Assembly: GCF_032854445.1 (NCBI RefSeq)
Contig: NC_088299.1
Coordinates: forward strand, 473,001 to 537,000
Origin: Liolophura sinensis
Taxonomy: Eukaryota; Mollusca; Polyplacophora; Chitonida; Chitonidae
Direction: 5' to 3'
Length of the DNA stretch: 64,000 nt
The translations under genes were made by a program, and so were the position numbers. Below, piece after piece: positions 12,493 to 26,361 of the stretch. Position 1 is the first letter of the stretch. Every line of letters begins with the position of its first letter. The notes under the pieces are model-generated. The model worked only from the letters and a program-made list of their open reading frames with translations. It was not told where the DNA came from and ran no database searches.

Positions 12493-15400
12493 CACTAGTA
12501 CCCTATGCTTTCCAACACTTTTAAGTACAAACCTTCATTTGGAGATACTATTTTAATAGTTTACTGATCAATCTATTCGGAACATAATGCAACATGATAT
12601 TAAGCATCGAAAACTCTACTGTACTTTTAAGAACCCAAAATGAACTGTGCTCTAAAGGCTTTTAAGATCTTGAAAACCTGTGAACCATTCAAGTACTTTC
12701 AGCAATTCTGAAGACTTCGTCAGACATCTATACTAACTTGTACTTACGAGCTGCAGCACCAGGGGGACTAACAGTTGTATTGCAGTTTGCTTTATCTGAG
12801 CCATCCTGACAACCAGCCACTCCATCTTTGCAGATCAGCGGAGCTCCCTTAGGGCAGCCTTGTCCATCACAGCTCAATTTACATATATCTGTAGGAGAAA
12901 GACAGGCGAAATTTTAATTTATCTATTATTTGACAATTCTATATAACCTAATTCTTCAACCTCTTTTTCAGAATGATATGGCTGAAACATTGTCCAGGTG
13001 GCATGAAGCCATAATCATTCATTCAACTTTTTCAACCACCCCTGTTACCAATATTTTGAAACATTCTGTGAGAACTACTGGGTGTAGAGAAATGATTTGG
13101 AATAAGGACCCCATCAGCACTTCCGTTTCTCGGGCGGGACGAATGTAATTCTGTGTATTTTAGGGTGTAAAGGGATGCCTTTGCCGGCATGGAAAGGTCC
13201 AGATTTTGACGGTCAACCTCTGTCAAGATTTTTATGGCTGTCTTCTCACAAACTGGGCCAGGTATGCCCCAAAGCTTATTGGAATGTTTGGGATTGAGCT
13301 ATAGCACTAAATGTTAACATTGTCGATTATGGAAAATTAATGCAGGTCTGAGGCCGTTTGCTGTTGATATACAGTGCTCTTGATTAAGAAAGACAACAAA
13401 TCATTTTAGCACCATTTTCATCATAATTGTATGAATAACCTTTTGAAGAAGAACTGAAAAAAATGATACAATGGTTGGTCTTGCTGAAAGAATATAAGTA
13501 CAAAACAAAGCAAGCAACAGAGAAAAACATATACAGGTAATAATAATAATGAAAGAAAAAAAAATTTCTGTCGCACATGTGCATCTATTCTAGTGCTATA
13601 GTGGCATTACTTGACACGGAATAGTTGACGCAACCCTGAAAATTGTAGTAAATACATGTACATGTAACATCGCTATGAATCAAAATACAAGAACACATAC
13701 TACATATAGATGTAGATGTAACATGTAGATGTCTCAGTTCTGCATGGTAGCCTGTAAATGGAAAAGGTGCCAAAGTCATGGGGTTATTGGTACTTTCAAC
13801 TCAATCTTCCTACTTCACAAAAATACACACACAGTAGATATTTAATAATTTTACATGTGTTTCATTTATATACATGTATTTATGTGTACCTGTCATGTTT
13901 ATTATACACTAACCAGGTACATCTAAGCATCAGTGTTAACTTGAACTCGACACACGTACATGTACATGCACATTTTAGTTCTGAGGAGTGATTTTGTCTC
14001 CAAGAATTACAAGGACATTTATAATGCACACCGTAAGTAGGAAGGTCTGTCAGCAACCTGCGGATGGTCGTGGGTTTCCCCCAAGCTCTGCCTGGTGTCC
14101 TCTCACCATAATGCTGGTCGGCGTTGTATAAGTGAAATATTCTTGAGTACAGCTTAAAACACCAATCAAATAAACAAATAAATATAATGTACACAATTCA
14201 ATGGGATACATGTACATGTAAAATGAGTACATTTGAAAAGTGATGCAACACATAGGATATGTATACATATACATAATTATTCCTGTTGATTTTATCTAAC
14301 TCGCACTGGTACAAGCATACATAAAAGAAACATGCATGTTCATACAGACGATCTGCAAAATGAAAATGTGGAAATCTACACATTTAATGTGTAACTGTAT
14401 ATGATGTAAATATCTGTCTGACAACTATATACAGCATAACTAGTTACTGTGAGAGCAGTTTTCATTTGTTTCAGGATCATTGTGTATCACCACAATATCA
14501 CATGGCTGAAAGGTGGTGCACCAAACTGAGGAGGACACCATTACTTACCACACTTTCATGCCAAGGACAACTTGCATGTTCTAGTACTGTAAGTGGATTT
14601 CAAAAAGCTAAATGTAGCTAAAAGCTAATAAATGATGACATCAAAGACTTCAGGTGTTGACATTCTAGAAATCTTGTCCTTATGTGTGGTCCATGCTTAA
14701 ACTTAATCCATATACTGGCAAGTGTTTTATATGAAAATGGAATCTATACACAAACAGACATGCAAACCATACATGTCTGTTTGTGTATAGATTTACACAT
14801 GGACATGTACATTTACAGGTGCAACTGTGCAGCAATACCACTGATATTGCGCTTTATCAACCAGCATCCATGTGTACAATTAACACACACACAATGCTGG
14901 TACCGATGTATAATAAAAATTACAATGATAAATACCCATGGCTCCTATAACTATAAATCAATGACAACTGCTTGTATTGGTACAGTGTATTAGTCTTTGG
15001 GGTCTGAACACAGTTATTTGTTATTGTGACAGGATAATGCACTTTTAAGTCTCCCAAGTCATGCCCTAGATGTTGAAAATCAAAAGAGGAAAAGAAATAA
15101 ACAAACCATGCTTAACAGCTCGTAGCTCCACTGCCATGCATTGTGTTCAAATAGACAAATCGCCATCAAACGTGAAAGCTAATGTCTTAAAGAGGAAGGT
15201 GTGATAACTAGTAAGTCAAAAATGGTCCCAACTGAAGACTTATGAACTTATGAAAAGTAACTTACTAGATTATAAAGAGTAACAAAAAATCAATCCCAAT
15301 TGCCTCTTTGTTGACCTCAATTTAGCCATTATTTGTAAGTATACTTATTTATTTATCAGATTGGTGGGAAAAAGGTGGACAGAGCTTGGTGGAAACTCAA

Positions 15401-18400
15401 TTACATACCGGTAGTTGAAAACTGTTGAAGACATTGATTTATTTATTTGATTTGTGTTTTATGCTGTACGTAAGAATATTTCGCCTATAAGATGGTGGCC
15501 AGCAGTATGGTGGGAGGAAACCGGGTAGAGCCCAAGGGAAAGCCACGACAATCCGCAGGTTGCTGAAGACCTTCCCACGTTTTGCCAGAGAGGAAGCCAG
15601 CATGAGGTGGACTTAACTCACAGCAGCTGTACTGTTGAGAGGCTCCTAGGTCACATACAGCACTGCACTGGTGCACTAACCAGTGACGGCCACGGAGACC
15701 CCTGTAAAGACACTGATCTTGTTCAAAAGAACAAATGGGTGGACAGATGGCACTTCCATGTGCCAAGACCACTTTCATAGCAGTGCTGAATAGGGGATGG
15801 GACAAAATGAATTTGATGATGAAGTTTGAAAAACAAAAAAATCAGTATTAGGCAAGAAAACCCTAAGATTAAAACTCCCCTTGGTGACAAAAACTCACTT
15901 ACAGTAAGTCTTTCAAAGATTGACCACATTTACTAGTATAATACATGTACAGCTTACCAGAAGTAGAAGTTAGAGACAATGAATACAAACTATGTTTTTA
16001 TGTGTTGAGTCCAGGCACAGTACAGCTATATATACATGTAGCCTAGCAGAACTGGATTGTTGATGAAACACCATTTATCAGTTTAACATGTTGACCACAG
16101 GTAAAACAGGGCCCTATCCCATGATATTGTAAGTTTCAGCCCTCTACCTCTGGAACAGGGAACACTGCCCCATTGGAAAATACATATATGTTCTAATTCA
16201 ATACTCTACCTGGAACCCCTTACCCTATCTCTCGCTTGATGAGGTGAAGTGACATTGTAGTGCCCGCACTTCAGTGTGGATTAAGGCTTGGGGTAATCAT
16301 GGTCTTGTATCTGCCCCCTACCCCACACTTTGCCTGTCAGTTCCCAGAGTCCTTATAAGAGTCTAAGCTAGGGTTGACTTGATCCAACCTTCCTACTCAC
16401 CCCCATCCATACAGCCACCTGAACTGCAAGCTCTACAGCTTCACTCACGCAAACCCAATCAAAAGCACTACACACAATTAGGTTAGCCTAGGGCGAAAAA
16501 CTACAGTCGGCACCAGCAACATCCTTGCATTACCCAATAATTTCCATATTTTTAGCACCATCAGACTGAGATTGTTGCCAATTCTCCAGGCAAACTTGGC
16601 AATATTTGCCCAACCTGTCAGCTCTAATATAAACAAGCTGGCTTTCAAGGGCTGAAACATTCCAATCTATCATCTACATGTACAAGAATTTTCTCCTAAT
16701 CAAGAGCACTGTATAGCATCTAATTATTTCATCATTACTCACTATGTTTAGATGAAGACCAACACAAAAGCACTGACAGCCATTTGTACACCTATTCAGA
16801 ACACAGTCTCATGGAACGACATTTTTAATCATAATTTAAGGGAAACTACTTCTTCCTGGGTAATACTTCCGAGCGAAAGTGACATCACACAAACGAGTGA
16901 TAGAAGTAATAAACACACCTTAATACTCTTACAATCACATATGCAATAAAGGTATGCCATGGCATCTCCAACATACGTGTAGCACAATCCAGATCGTGGT
17001 GAGGAGCAACTCCAGAGTATGTGTATGTGCATATAATGTGCATATTAACCAACTGGCCATAAGGTCCATTTGGCATTTGGGGGCACAGACACAAGGGTGG
17101 AGGTTGTGACTCGATAGGTTACTGTAAAGTACTTATTATTTCCTGCAATTTATTTTCCCCGATTTAGTTAAAAAATGGATTAGATGGAAATAATTTTTGT
17201 GTATTTAAACAAGGTAAAAAAACTGTTTAATTTTCCAAGTTATGAAATCACTCAAGCACGTCCAGCATGTCAAATAGATATTATCAAGGGTGGCTTTCAT
17301 CCTCTTTTATTTCCTGCGATGTTGCTAATCATCGTAATATTTATGTTTAATGTGCCTCCTTGTTGCAGAGCGGATTTCCATCTCTCTTTTATGTAGTGCT
17401 GCTTCACTGAGAGTGAATCTATTAGTTTGGATTGTCTTCGTTTTATTTGTCCTCTGTAGCTGGTCAGCTAACATTGCCATAGCTGTCAAACTGTGTTTGA
17501 AATTGTAAACAGTTCACAATTTATTAGACGCTCACTCATTGGCCCACAGGAGAGACAGAGCCAATGAGGTAGTGGGTATCAAGGTGACATTCATTCAGCC
17601 AGCACATGTTTGTATCTAATTTTCTTTCACTTTACCCGCACACCAAAAATCGATCAAACTAAAGACGAATGAACTCCCACTTTGTTTTATACTCACCAAG
17701 CCCTATCACCAGAGTTTGTATACATATATTCTTAAAATTTAGGTCACCCAGCAGTCTTTCTTATCACTGCATCAATACTACTACCTGTAATATATGATTC
17801 AATATTGAAATTGGCAGCCATTGCCAAGGGCCAGGCAGGGTGGACTATGCAGGTGGTGGCTAGCCCAAATAGAGGAGTTGAAGACTCACTCGCCAGGGGT
17901 AGGTTGCCAAGCCCATTCTAGTATTGGCTGTGTTTCAGATGCCAATCACCAAACCACTTCTAGAGGGTGTGCCCAAATCAAGCTGCCAGGGTGGGTAGTG
18001 GGACGCAAAAGAGGTCCCAAGGGTCTTTAAATTGCTTAGGTGTTGAGCATGTGGGCAAATGCTCATCCAAGGGTGATTTAGGGCCCTGTAGTGCCCAATG
18101 CACAAGCCAGTCCCTGGGCCAAGGTTGGAGACGAGCAGGGGTACAGGAATTGTTGAACCTACTTTTTGGGAAGTATCACTGGGTCTTTTTGACCAGCAGT
18201 GCACGGTGGTCTCAGTGCAGGATGCCAAAACGAAGTCGGGGGTCGTTGTCGACATTGAGGTGAGGTCAGCATCACATTTTTCAGCCAGGCGGCCCATAAA
18301 TACAAACTTTGGGGCCCATAAGTACAAACTTGGGGGCCAATTGAGCTTAGGGGGCTTTCCCAGGCGAGCCACAATCTGGCCAAGTCATTTTTGAAATCAT

Positions 18401-21400
18401 TCTAGCGGGTGTTCCCAGTCTTCCAAATTCACCTGGAATGGACTATATCATCCCAGCAGACTGTGAGGCCAAAATTTTCAGACATGCGCTGATCTACCTA
18501 GTGAAGTTCATGTCATCGAATATTGCCCATGAGGAAAGGCCTGACTTTGGTGACTGGGTGGCTTTGGGTCCCAATCCATGTACAGAACTGTTCTAATCAG
18601 AGTATAAAGTTGCAAGTAGTTAAGACGGTCTCAAAGAGTGCATCTGCATTGCAGTTCCCTCCACATCTGGAATTGCTGTTTAAGGATGCTCAGGGTAATC
18701 TGTCACTGGTGCAAGCTTGGGAGCTGGCGGGCCTCTTGATCAAATATGTTGATGTTATCACAAAACATGATCTGGATTTGAGATCTGGATGCATCGCCTC
18801 ACAGTACTTGTCTCGCCTGTACAGCAGTGCATGCACCAAACCCTGCTTGGCTTTGTCCAGGAGAAGCAACTGCGGGAAATGTGCCAGGGTGGGTTATCCA
18901 GCCCTCACAGTCCGACTGGGCAGCAGCCCTGGTATTGGTCCATAACATGAACGGTAGTGTACGTTATTGTATCGACCATCGTCGTCAAAATGCAGTTATC
19001 GTTAAAGATGCCTTCCTGATCCCTTTAATGGAAGAGTGCTTAGGTTCCCTGAGTGGATGTGTATTTCTCAACTATTGACCTCGCCATCGGTGTGTTACTG
19101 GCAAATTCCCATTCATCCTGATGATCGCCATAAGACCCCCTTCCTCACATGGTACAGGTTCTTCAAGCACATGCAGATGGGCTTCGGTCTCTGTGACACC
19201 CCAGCCATTTTCGAGCGAACAATGAACTTAAGGTCAGTCTTAGCTAATATCACCCTCAGGAACTCAGAATACTTGTTTCGGATTGGATGGGGGAAACCCT
19301 TGGGACCTAAGCAAGGATCCTGTGAGGTAGGAGGCAATAAGGCCTATTGGGAGAGTGATCAGTTTCCATCACAGACAGGCTGCTGTCGGCACCTGGAGAC
19401 GTGTGTGTATTGTTAGCATGCCAGCGTGGTGCAATGACCCAGGAGCCTCTCGCCAATGCGGTCGCTGTGAGATCAGTTCATGCTGGCTTCCTCTCCAGCC
19501 GTACATGCCCGGTTTCCTCCCACCATAATGCTGGTCGTCGTCATATAAGTGAAATGTTTTTCAATATTGCGTAAAAAAACAATCAAATAAATACATAAAT
19601 ACTTGAAGGTGGTCAGGGATGGGTCCCACTGGCTCATAGGGGACAGACTTGTATGTTGGTTACTTTGTTGGTGCAAAACTTTGAATTACCCAATGGTAGA
19701 CAGGGAAGAATGTTCTATTCATATGCAAGGGTGGAAGGTAGTGCAGGCGGTAGGCTGCAGGCTCGTATACTGCACACCCGTACCCCAAAGACCGGAAGTG
19801 ACTGCAGGAAGAGAGCTGGATGACAGTTGGGGACTGGACACACCACTGGAACAGTGCCTGCCAGCCACACTTATCAGACAGTTATCTGTGCTATCTGTTC
19901 ACTGATAATTAAACCACCTGTTCACTACAGTACTTAAGTGTACTGGAAGTATTAATTTGCGTAACTGGCCCTACCTCAGATACACCTCACCCACACAAGT
20001 ATAAAAATAAGAGATCTTATTTAAACATTATCCTTCAAACTTAGATTTGGTAGCAAGGCTACCAAAGAGCTCGTTTGTAGGAGACACATGAAAGCAAAAC
20101 TTCAGCTCAATAAATAAAGTACTGAAATCATGAATTTGTTAATTTATGATAAATAATATGCACACATTGTATAAGCCATGGACCACCCCCTTGTGTCACT
20201 GCATGCTCTACTTATTGAGATACCACCCTTAAGATTTTGTTTAACTTTGATTCTAATACTTTGAGTAAAGAGCATACACTCCCAATTCTGTGTACAACAA
20301 AGATGTAGTAAGGTGATACTTGTGCATGTAAGTGGGCAATTTAATCATATCTATATGACTTTTGCATCAGAACACATAGCCTGTATAGGACAGCGATATT
20401 TTTGGAGCCACTGGGAACATTTTCGAGTCTTTCATTACTTTCTGGCGGGCAAAGTACGATAAAATTGTTATTTTCCCATCAGCATTACTTTTTGCCATTT
20501 ACGTGGTACTGATGGGTTTTGGGCTCTGCAACTCAATTTTTTAAAATTATGATCAAAAAGTGAGAAAATTGTCCATTTGAAATACATGGACTTTTTTCAA
20601 AAATATTCCAAATTGGTCATGTTTGAGTTCCATAAAATCACATTTCCGCACAACTATATATTGTTTACAAAAATAAGATCGGGGAAATACTTAACTGAAT
20701 GTGCAGCTGTGGCAATTTAGGGCCCCATAAATGGTTTCCTAACAAATCTGATTTTTGCTAACATAATGGTGAAACAATGCAACCCATTTCAATTCACCAC
20801 AATGAAGCACGGTGAGGAAAAAGTCTGGAAAACTTATTCGTGTCCTTTAGCGGTACGAGATTAATTAATTAATGGATGAAAAAGTTATTGAATCGATGGA
20901 AAAGGCTTTCAACAAAAATAAGTAAAAATGCATTGTAGGCTTCTATATGTATGTACATGTATCTTTATTTGCTTGGCAAGGATGTTAAAATGTACATCGA
21001 AAGGGTATCGTACATTGAACACTTTGAAGAGAATGAGATGTTCCTTCTCCCATATATACCTCCATGCTGTTAACCAGGCGAAAATTTACAGGTGCTGTAA
21101 ACAAAGTATTGCACTTACAAACTTCAAACTTGATCTATAATTTATGCAGCAATATCTGAGTGGTTTGTATGAGCTTGTGATCACGTTACACTCAGGTACA
21201 TCCACCCTATCTTTAAGTATACGCCCCAGCTCCTACTTTCTAACCCAGCCTTTCCACAGCACTTAGGGACTGTCCTCATAAATCACTTGCTTCGGGTCTA
21301 GTTAAAATGGATGAAACCAGCGAGTTTGGTTAACATTCAAACAATGGGTGTCGAGTTCATTCATTTTTTTTCCTTGCAGCCCATTATTAGAAACAACCAT

Positions 21401-24400
21401 GGACAGAGCAACACCTTTTAGTTACTTGGTTCAAAAAAAAATGTAATGCACCCAATGATCGATTGTTATGTGGCATGATTTACATGGAACGCTCCACCCA
21501 GCGTGTGAATTTACCGATTGCTTTGTCTCCATGGTGAGTCGTGAAAGTGGCCTAATAGTTGACCTCCACCAATTAAGGCGTATTTTACGTGTACTTGAAG
21601 TAATAATTTGCAAAACGTGCAGTACCTCAGATACACCTCCAGAAAACCTGACATACACCTCAAATATACCTCAGAGGCATGTCAGATCAGATATGCTACA
21701 ATTCAATATTACACCTCAGATGTACACCTCAGATGTACACCTCAGTATATCAGTAAACCACAATCAAAAAATTTTTATGTCTATGTTCCACTTTAAAAAA
21801 AACCATTAAAGTTGGACCATTTGCCTATCTTGTCGGCCGCAGAGCCCTGGCCGACTGACATCACACCATGAAGATCTGCCGGGATTATGTATTCAAAAGC
21901 CCTGCAATGCAATTCCCCTATCCACTGAGTGCTTTTCCAGAGGGCTATCGTGTGACTTCATCAAGTACAGTTATCCCTACATGTACACCTCTTAACTTAG
22001 AACCCTGAAAATTAAATTAACATAATTCAAACATGTTTACAACAAATATTGACATATATAAACAAAGTTGCACTGGATCCAGGAAAAGCGTGTACAGCAG
22101 AACAACTGGGCGATACCATGACCCACTTTTGTTCATATACTAACCACCCTACAGGACACACAAGGTGCCACCCTTCTGGTTTGGAGTTGGACAACCATGG
22201 AATGATGGTAGTACTCATGGGAAATTTGGCATGGTTTTGCAGTCCACAGACAATGAAGTCAAGCGATACCAGATGCGCACAAGGAAACATGCTGTCAGGT
22301 CAGCAGATTGTTGAGTTGCAGTCACGCTAGCAGTTTATCGCTCAACACCCGTGAAAGAAACAATCAAGATAATCTTGTATGTTTTAAAAAAGTAACACAA
22401 AGGCTTGAATAGAAACAGCAATTGGTAAAACTTACTGATGATGCCAATTTAAATTTTACACCACCTTCAATGTACCCTAATTCTTCTAAACTTTGGCACA
22501 GATATTAGTAGTGTTGAAAGTAGAATATTACATTTCTTTACCAGCCTATTGGAAAAGTAAAAGATATGAGTATGTTGTTCATTAGATGTGAGAAAAATGA
22601 TTCCTGCTAGAGCTACATATACACTGGTTAAATGAGCAGACCAGGCGTCCCAAAATAGCATGCAGTGGTGACTCCTGTGACCAGCCCCCTATCTCCCATG
22701 TGGCCATTGTAGGCTAGGAATTCTACAGTTAGCATCACAATCTGCTGTTTCAAATAAGCAAGTAACAGCTTCGGTATACTGGGAATGAAACTGTGATTTC
22801 TTTTCTTCACTGTTTTTATCGATTGTGGTGGCAGGCATGAGGATTATACGGAAGGGGATCGTTCCGTTTCCGTGTTGGTTCCCAGATTAAAAATTCATGG
22901 AACCGTAAGACCGTTTTCCACTCAAAAAGGCTTGGCTATTCACTCAGTACTGCTTAGTAAACACAGAGCAGAGTAAATTGTCCGAAGACTTCAGTTGTGA
23001 GCCTTTAAGCATATCAAATTGTGGTTACAGTGTCGCTAAGCAATTGTACTTTGTTGCCACAGGTTATCTCGCGAAAAACTGACCTTTTTCAATTTCTCCA
23101 TGACGGGCAGGAAGTAGTACATCCGATGAATTACATGTAGGACAGAAAGCCAATCAAGGATCTTGTCCAAGGAAGTTGTGATTCATGTAAAATTTGGATT
23201 CTGGGATTTGTATGATTGCAAGGCTGCTGTGGTAGTTGTATTTAACACATGCTGCATTGTACTCTTCCGGAAGGGGAGATAACTCAAACTGACAAAGTTT
23301 GGAATACCCAGCTCTCTCCTTTCTTTTTTCATATCCTGCAGTCAGAAATGCCTCAATCAATCAGTGACATTTCATGCACTTTAAAGAAAAAGGCTGAGGG
23401 ATTGTGGTACTTTATACTTCACAAAGTAAATGAAAATTAGACCTGTAAATAACACCAAACACCACAATATATTTGATGAAATGCCATTAATACTAAAATT
23501 ATTACAGTTAAATTGCTTCCTATGGCGGAAATTGGTGGGTACCGAAGAAACATTTCCCACCGTTTACCAGGTCAAAAATACACGAAACCAAGAAAATCTT
23601 TCTCAGCAATTCTGAAATCCTCATGCGTGTAATGAAGTAGATTTTCTGATGTTTGTTCACCAAATTCTACCATTGCTCTTTCGTTATAAATGATCGAAAT
23701 GGACTCAGGGGACATTAATCTATGTATCTGTAGTTTGACATGCCCACGCCTGGGGGATCTACAATTTTGTAAGTTTAGAACTTCTTAGCTGTGTGACCTT
23801 ACTTCCTGTTAGAATGGTGTCTTTATGCATTGAGTTACTAGAACCCATGGGTTTAAAAGGGTTATTATGCAGTACAATGGGGAACACGTAAAACTCTTTC
23901 CAGCTTGTATCAAGGGGGTCCAAAGCTGTAAACTCATTTGCTCTTTCCTTCATTACGTCACAGTCATCGGTGTACATGTGCTCACAGAACATATATGTAG
24001 CGCACACTAACTTCAACGTCACAGAAACTAGTGTGACTAGTGGTATTAAAAGGTAGGTTCAATAGACATGGCGTAAAGATGAATGTGCTGTAACATTCAT
24101 GTAGAGGACGAAATGAATTTCCTTCTGACTCCTGCCAGAGCAAACCTGTAATATTGAACCTAATTTCAGTAAATAGGAACAGTGCAGTGTTCTATTCGTC
24201 AAAGAACCACCAGTTACTTCAAATTTTACTAGCCTGTCAACTGGTCAGCGGGCCTATGCTAATCCATGTCATATCCGTAACAAACATTTTTTTTTCAATT
24301 ATGGTTTGGCCGAATCACTGAAAATGCAACCATTTTGTGTCATGCAGCTAAAGAGTGCGAACAAACAACACAAAAAAACGTAATTGGACCAGTATTTTAT

Positions 24401-26314
24401 GAATTAAGTATTGTACTTCACAATAACTAGCTCTAGGCAGGTTTACACACCTAAATAGAAGAAAACCTTAGAGAGACACTAAAATACACTGCAGCAGTAC
24501 ACTCTAAAACTGGAACTACTTTGGTGAATCAGTGACAATTTTCCCCACCTCAGAAATGCTCTCATGGGACTCTGCCCGCTTCGCTTCCAGACCTCAGTAA
24601 AAAACTTAATTTCACCTCTCTAAAAATGTAGCCTCTCTATCTTTAACAATCATTCTCTGAGTTTCTCCATTTTCTCATTCACTGATTTTCAAGGAATATT
24701 TCATGTGACTCATGCCTTGTCCATAACTGTGCTCAACCTGATGTCACAGTGAATTTAGATAATAAACAGAACATCTGTACGGATGCACTATCAGTTTGCA
24801 GTATACATATAGATGTTTCATCATTTTAATCATACTGTCTCAAAAAGCTTTTTTAAATTTCTTTCTGCGTTGTTTTTGACATTTCCTTTAACAAACTGAG
24901 ATTGCCAACTACATATTCTCTAAAACATTATGGCTTGACCATAACTACTGTAAATATAGAGTAAAATATTGTCTTAAATATTGTTTAAAAGTGATGTCAA
25001 GACCAATGGACAACATTTGCATTTCAGTCTGTCTAGATCGATGTTCTTGGCTGTTTTCTTAACAGGTCTTCACTTTTTGTGTCTGCCTGTTCATATAGGC
25101 AGCTAGCTTGAGGTCATATAGGCAGTGATAATTACTTAATTTAATGATAGATGGTAAAGTACAAATACATTGTATATCCAATTTTGGTACAGTGCCAGGC
25201 TATACAAAAAAATTCAATGTCAATGCAAAGAAAAACTCAATTTCCTCCAGACTTTCTCTAGAGGAAATTGAGATTTTCTTTGCACTGACATTGAATTTTT
25301 TTTTGTTTCGCCCAGCAGCGCGAGGTACCAGGAAGTCAGTATGAAGAAAAATGACATCTGTGAACCCCTTTAAAGTCTTGGGTACCACCCGAACCAGGTT
25401 TTCAACAGCTCGTCAAAAGATACAGGATGCAAAAATTTCGCTAACCAACCAACCAATAGACAGACATACATGTATATAGATCTGCCTATCGCAGTTAAAA
25501 AAAAATTCAGCAACTGTTATTTATCCTTTCATAGCTTTTGGCATGAGAATATAATAATTAGCTGTGAAAATATATTTTAAGTCCTTAGTTAATCTTGCTT
25601 TTTTTACAAGGTCTTTGAAGAACTGTTTTGGCCATCAACATGCATGCATGTGATGTCTTTTGTTTGTGAGCTTCTACTTTAAACTGCTGCTTAAGAATAT
25701 ACAAAGCACATATACTGTACAGTGTACATACATATACATCTAAAACACAACTCAAATACAGTGAGGTTCACACTTAAGCATGAGTCCTGTGTTATAGTAC
25801 CATTATTTATTATGGTATGAAATGTGAGATGGCTGTAAAGCTGGCATTATCAAATATTAAACACTGTTCACTTAAACTGATTGTTTGTAACCAGATTTTT
25901 TTGGTATAAAATTTTTTACCATTTCATTACTACATTATTAGCCTACTTAAGGATGTCATACATTTCAACTATGCCATAGCAAAGGTAACACCCTAAATAC
26001 TGTACAATGCACAGTTAGCCTTTGGAACATTTAAGTCCCTTGCCTACATTACATTTACATCAGGAAATTTCATATCTTTGTTGTTCCTTGTAAAATTCCT
26101 TAATATAGGACATGTAATCCACATATGTGCATTATTTACATCACTTGTGAAATGAACAAATGACCTATAACAACTGCTAACTCCACAACAGTCTGGGAAA
26201 ATCTCCTCTGTCTTGTGTTACTGATATGGTGTCCAATGGAAAATCTGGTAGTGAGTGCAGTTAAAAAGTTCTGAATACAACAACAACACACACAAGACGT
26301 CACTGACTGGCTTT

Positions 26315-26361
<47 letters not shown>

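Larger units (their letters stand above)
11216..12747 (-). other. Intron 3 (1.5 kb)
   Basis: The shortest intron, phase 1. It contains a 26-bp tandem repeat (12025-12157), an internally deleted SINE (12225-12422) and a (TA)n tract (12448-12491). The rest is AT-rich sequence with nothing recognisable. Confidence 0.8.

Noticed and set aside
15485-15805. 106-codon minus-strand frame
   Set aside because: Largely the translated body and head of the SINE at 15439-15706.
17935-18372. 145-codon minus-strand frame
   Set aside because: Antisense to the Ty3/Gypsy-type relic. The recognisable zinc-knuckle and pol traces are on the plus strand.
22049-22330. 93-codon plus-strand frame with several Cys, also open on the other strand
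   Set aside because: No domain recognised in either direction, no good splice sites noted at its edges, and both strands are open, which suggests composition rather than coding.
25144-25388. Two opposite-strand frames encoding almost the same peptide
   Set aside because: Result of the near-perfect hairpin at 25205-25305, not of coding selection.
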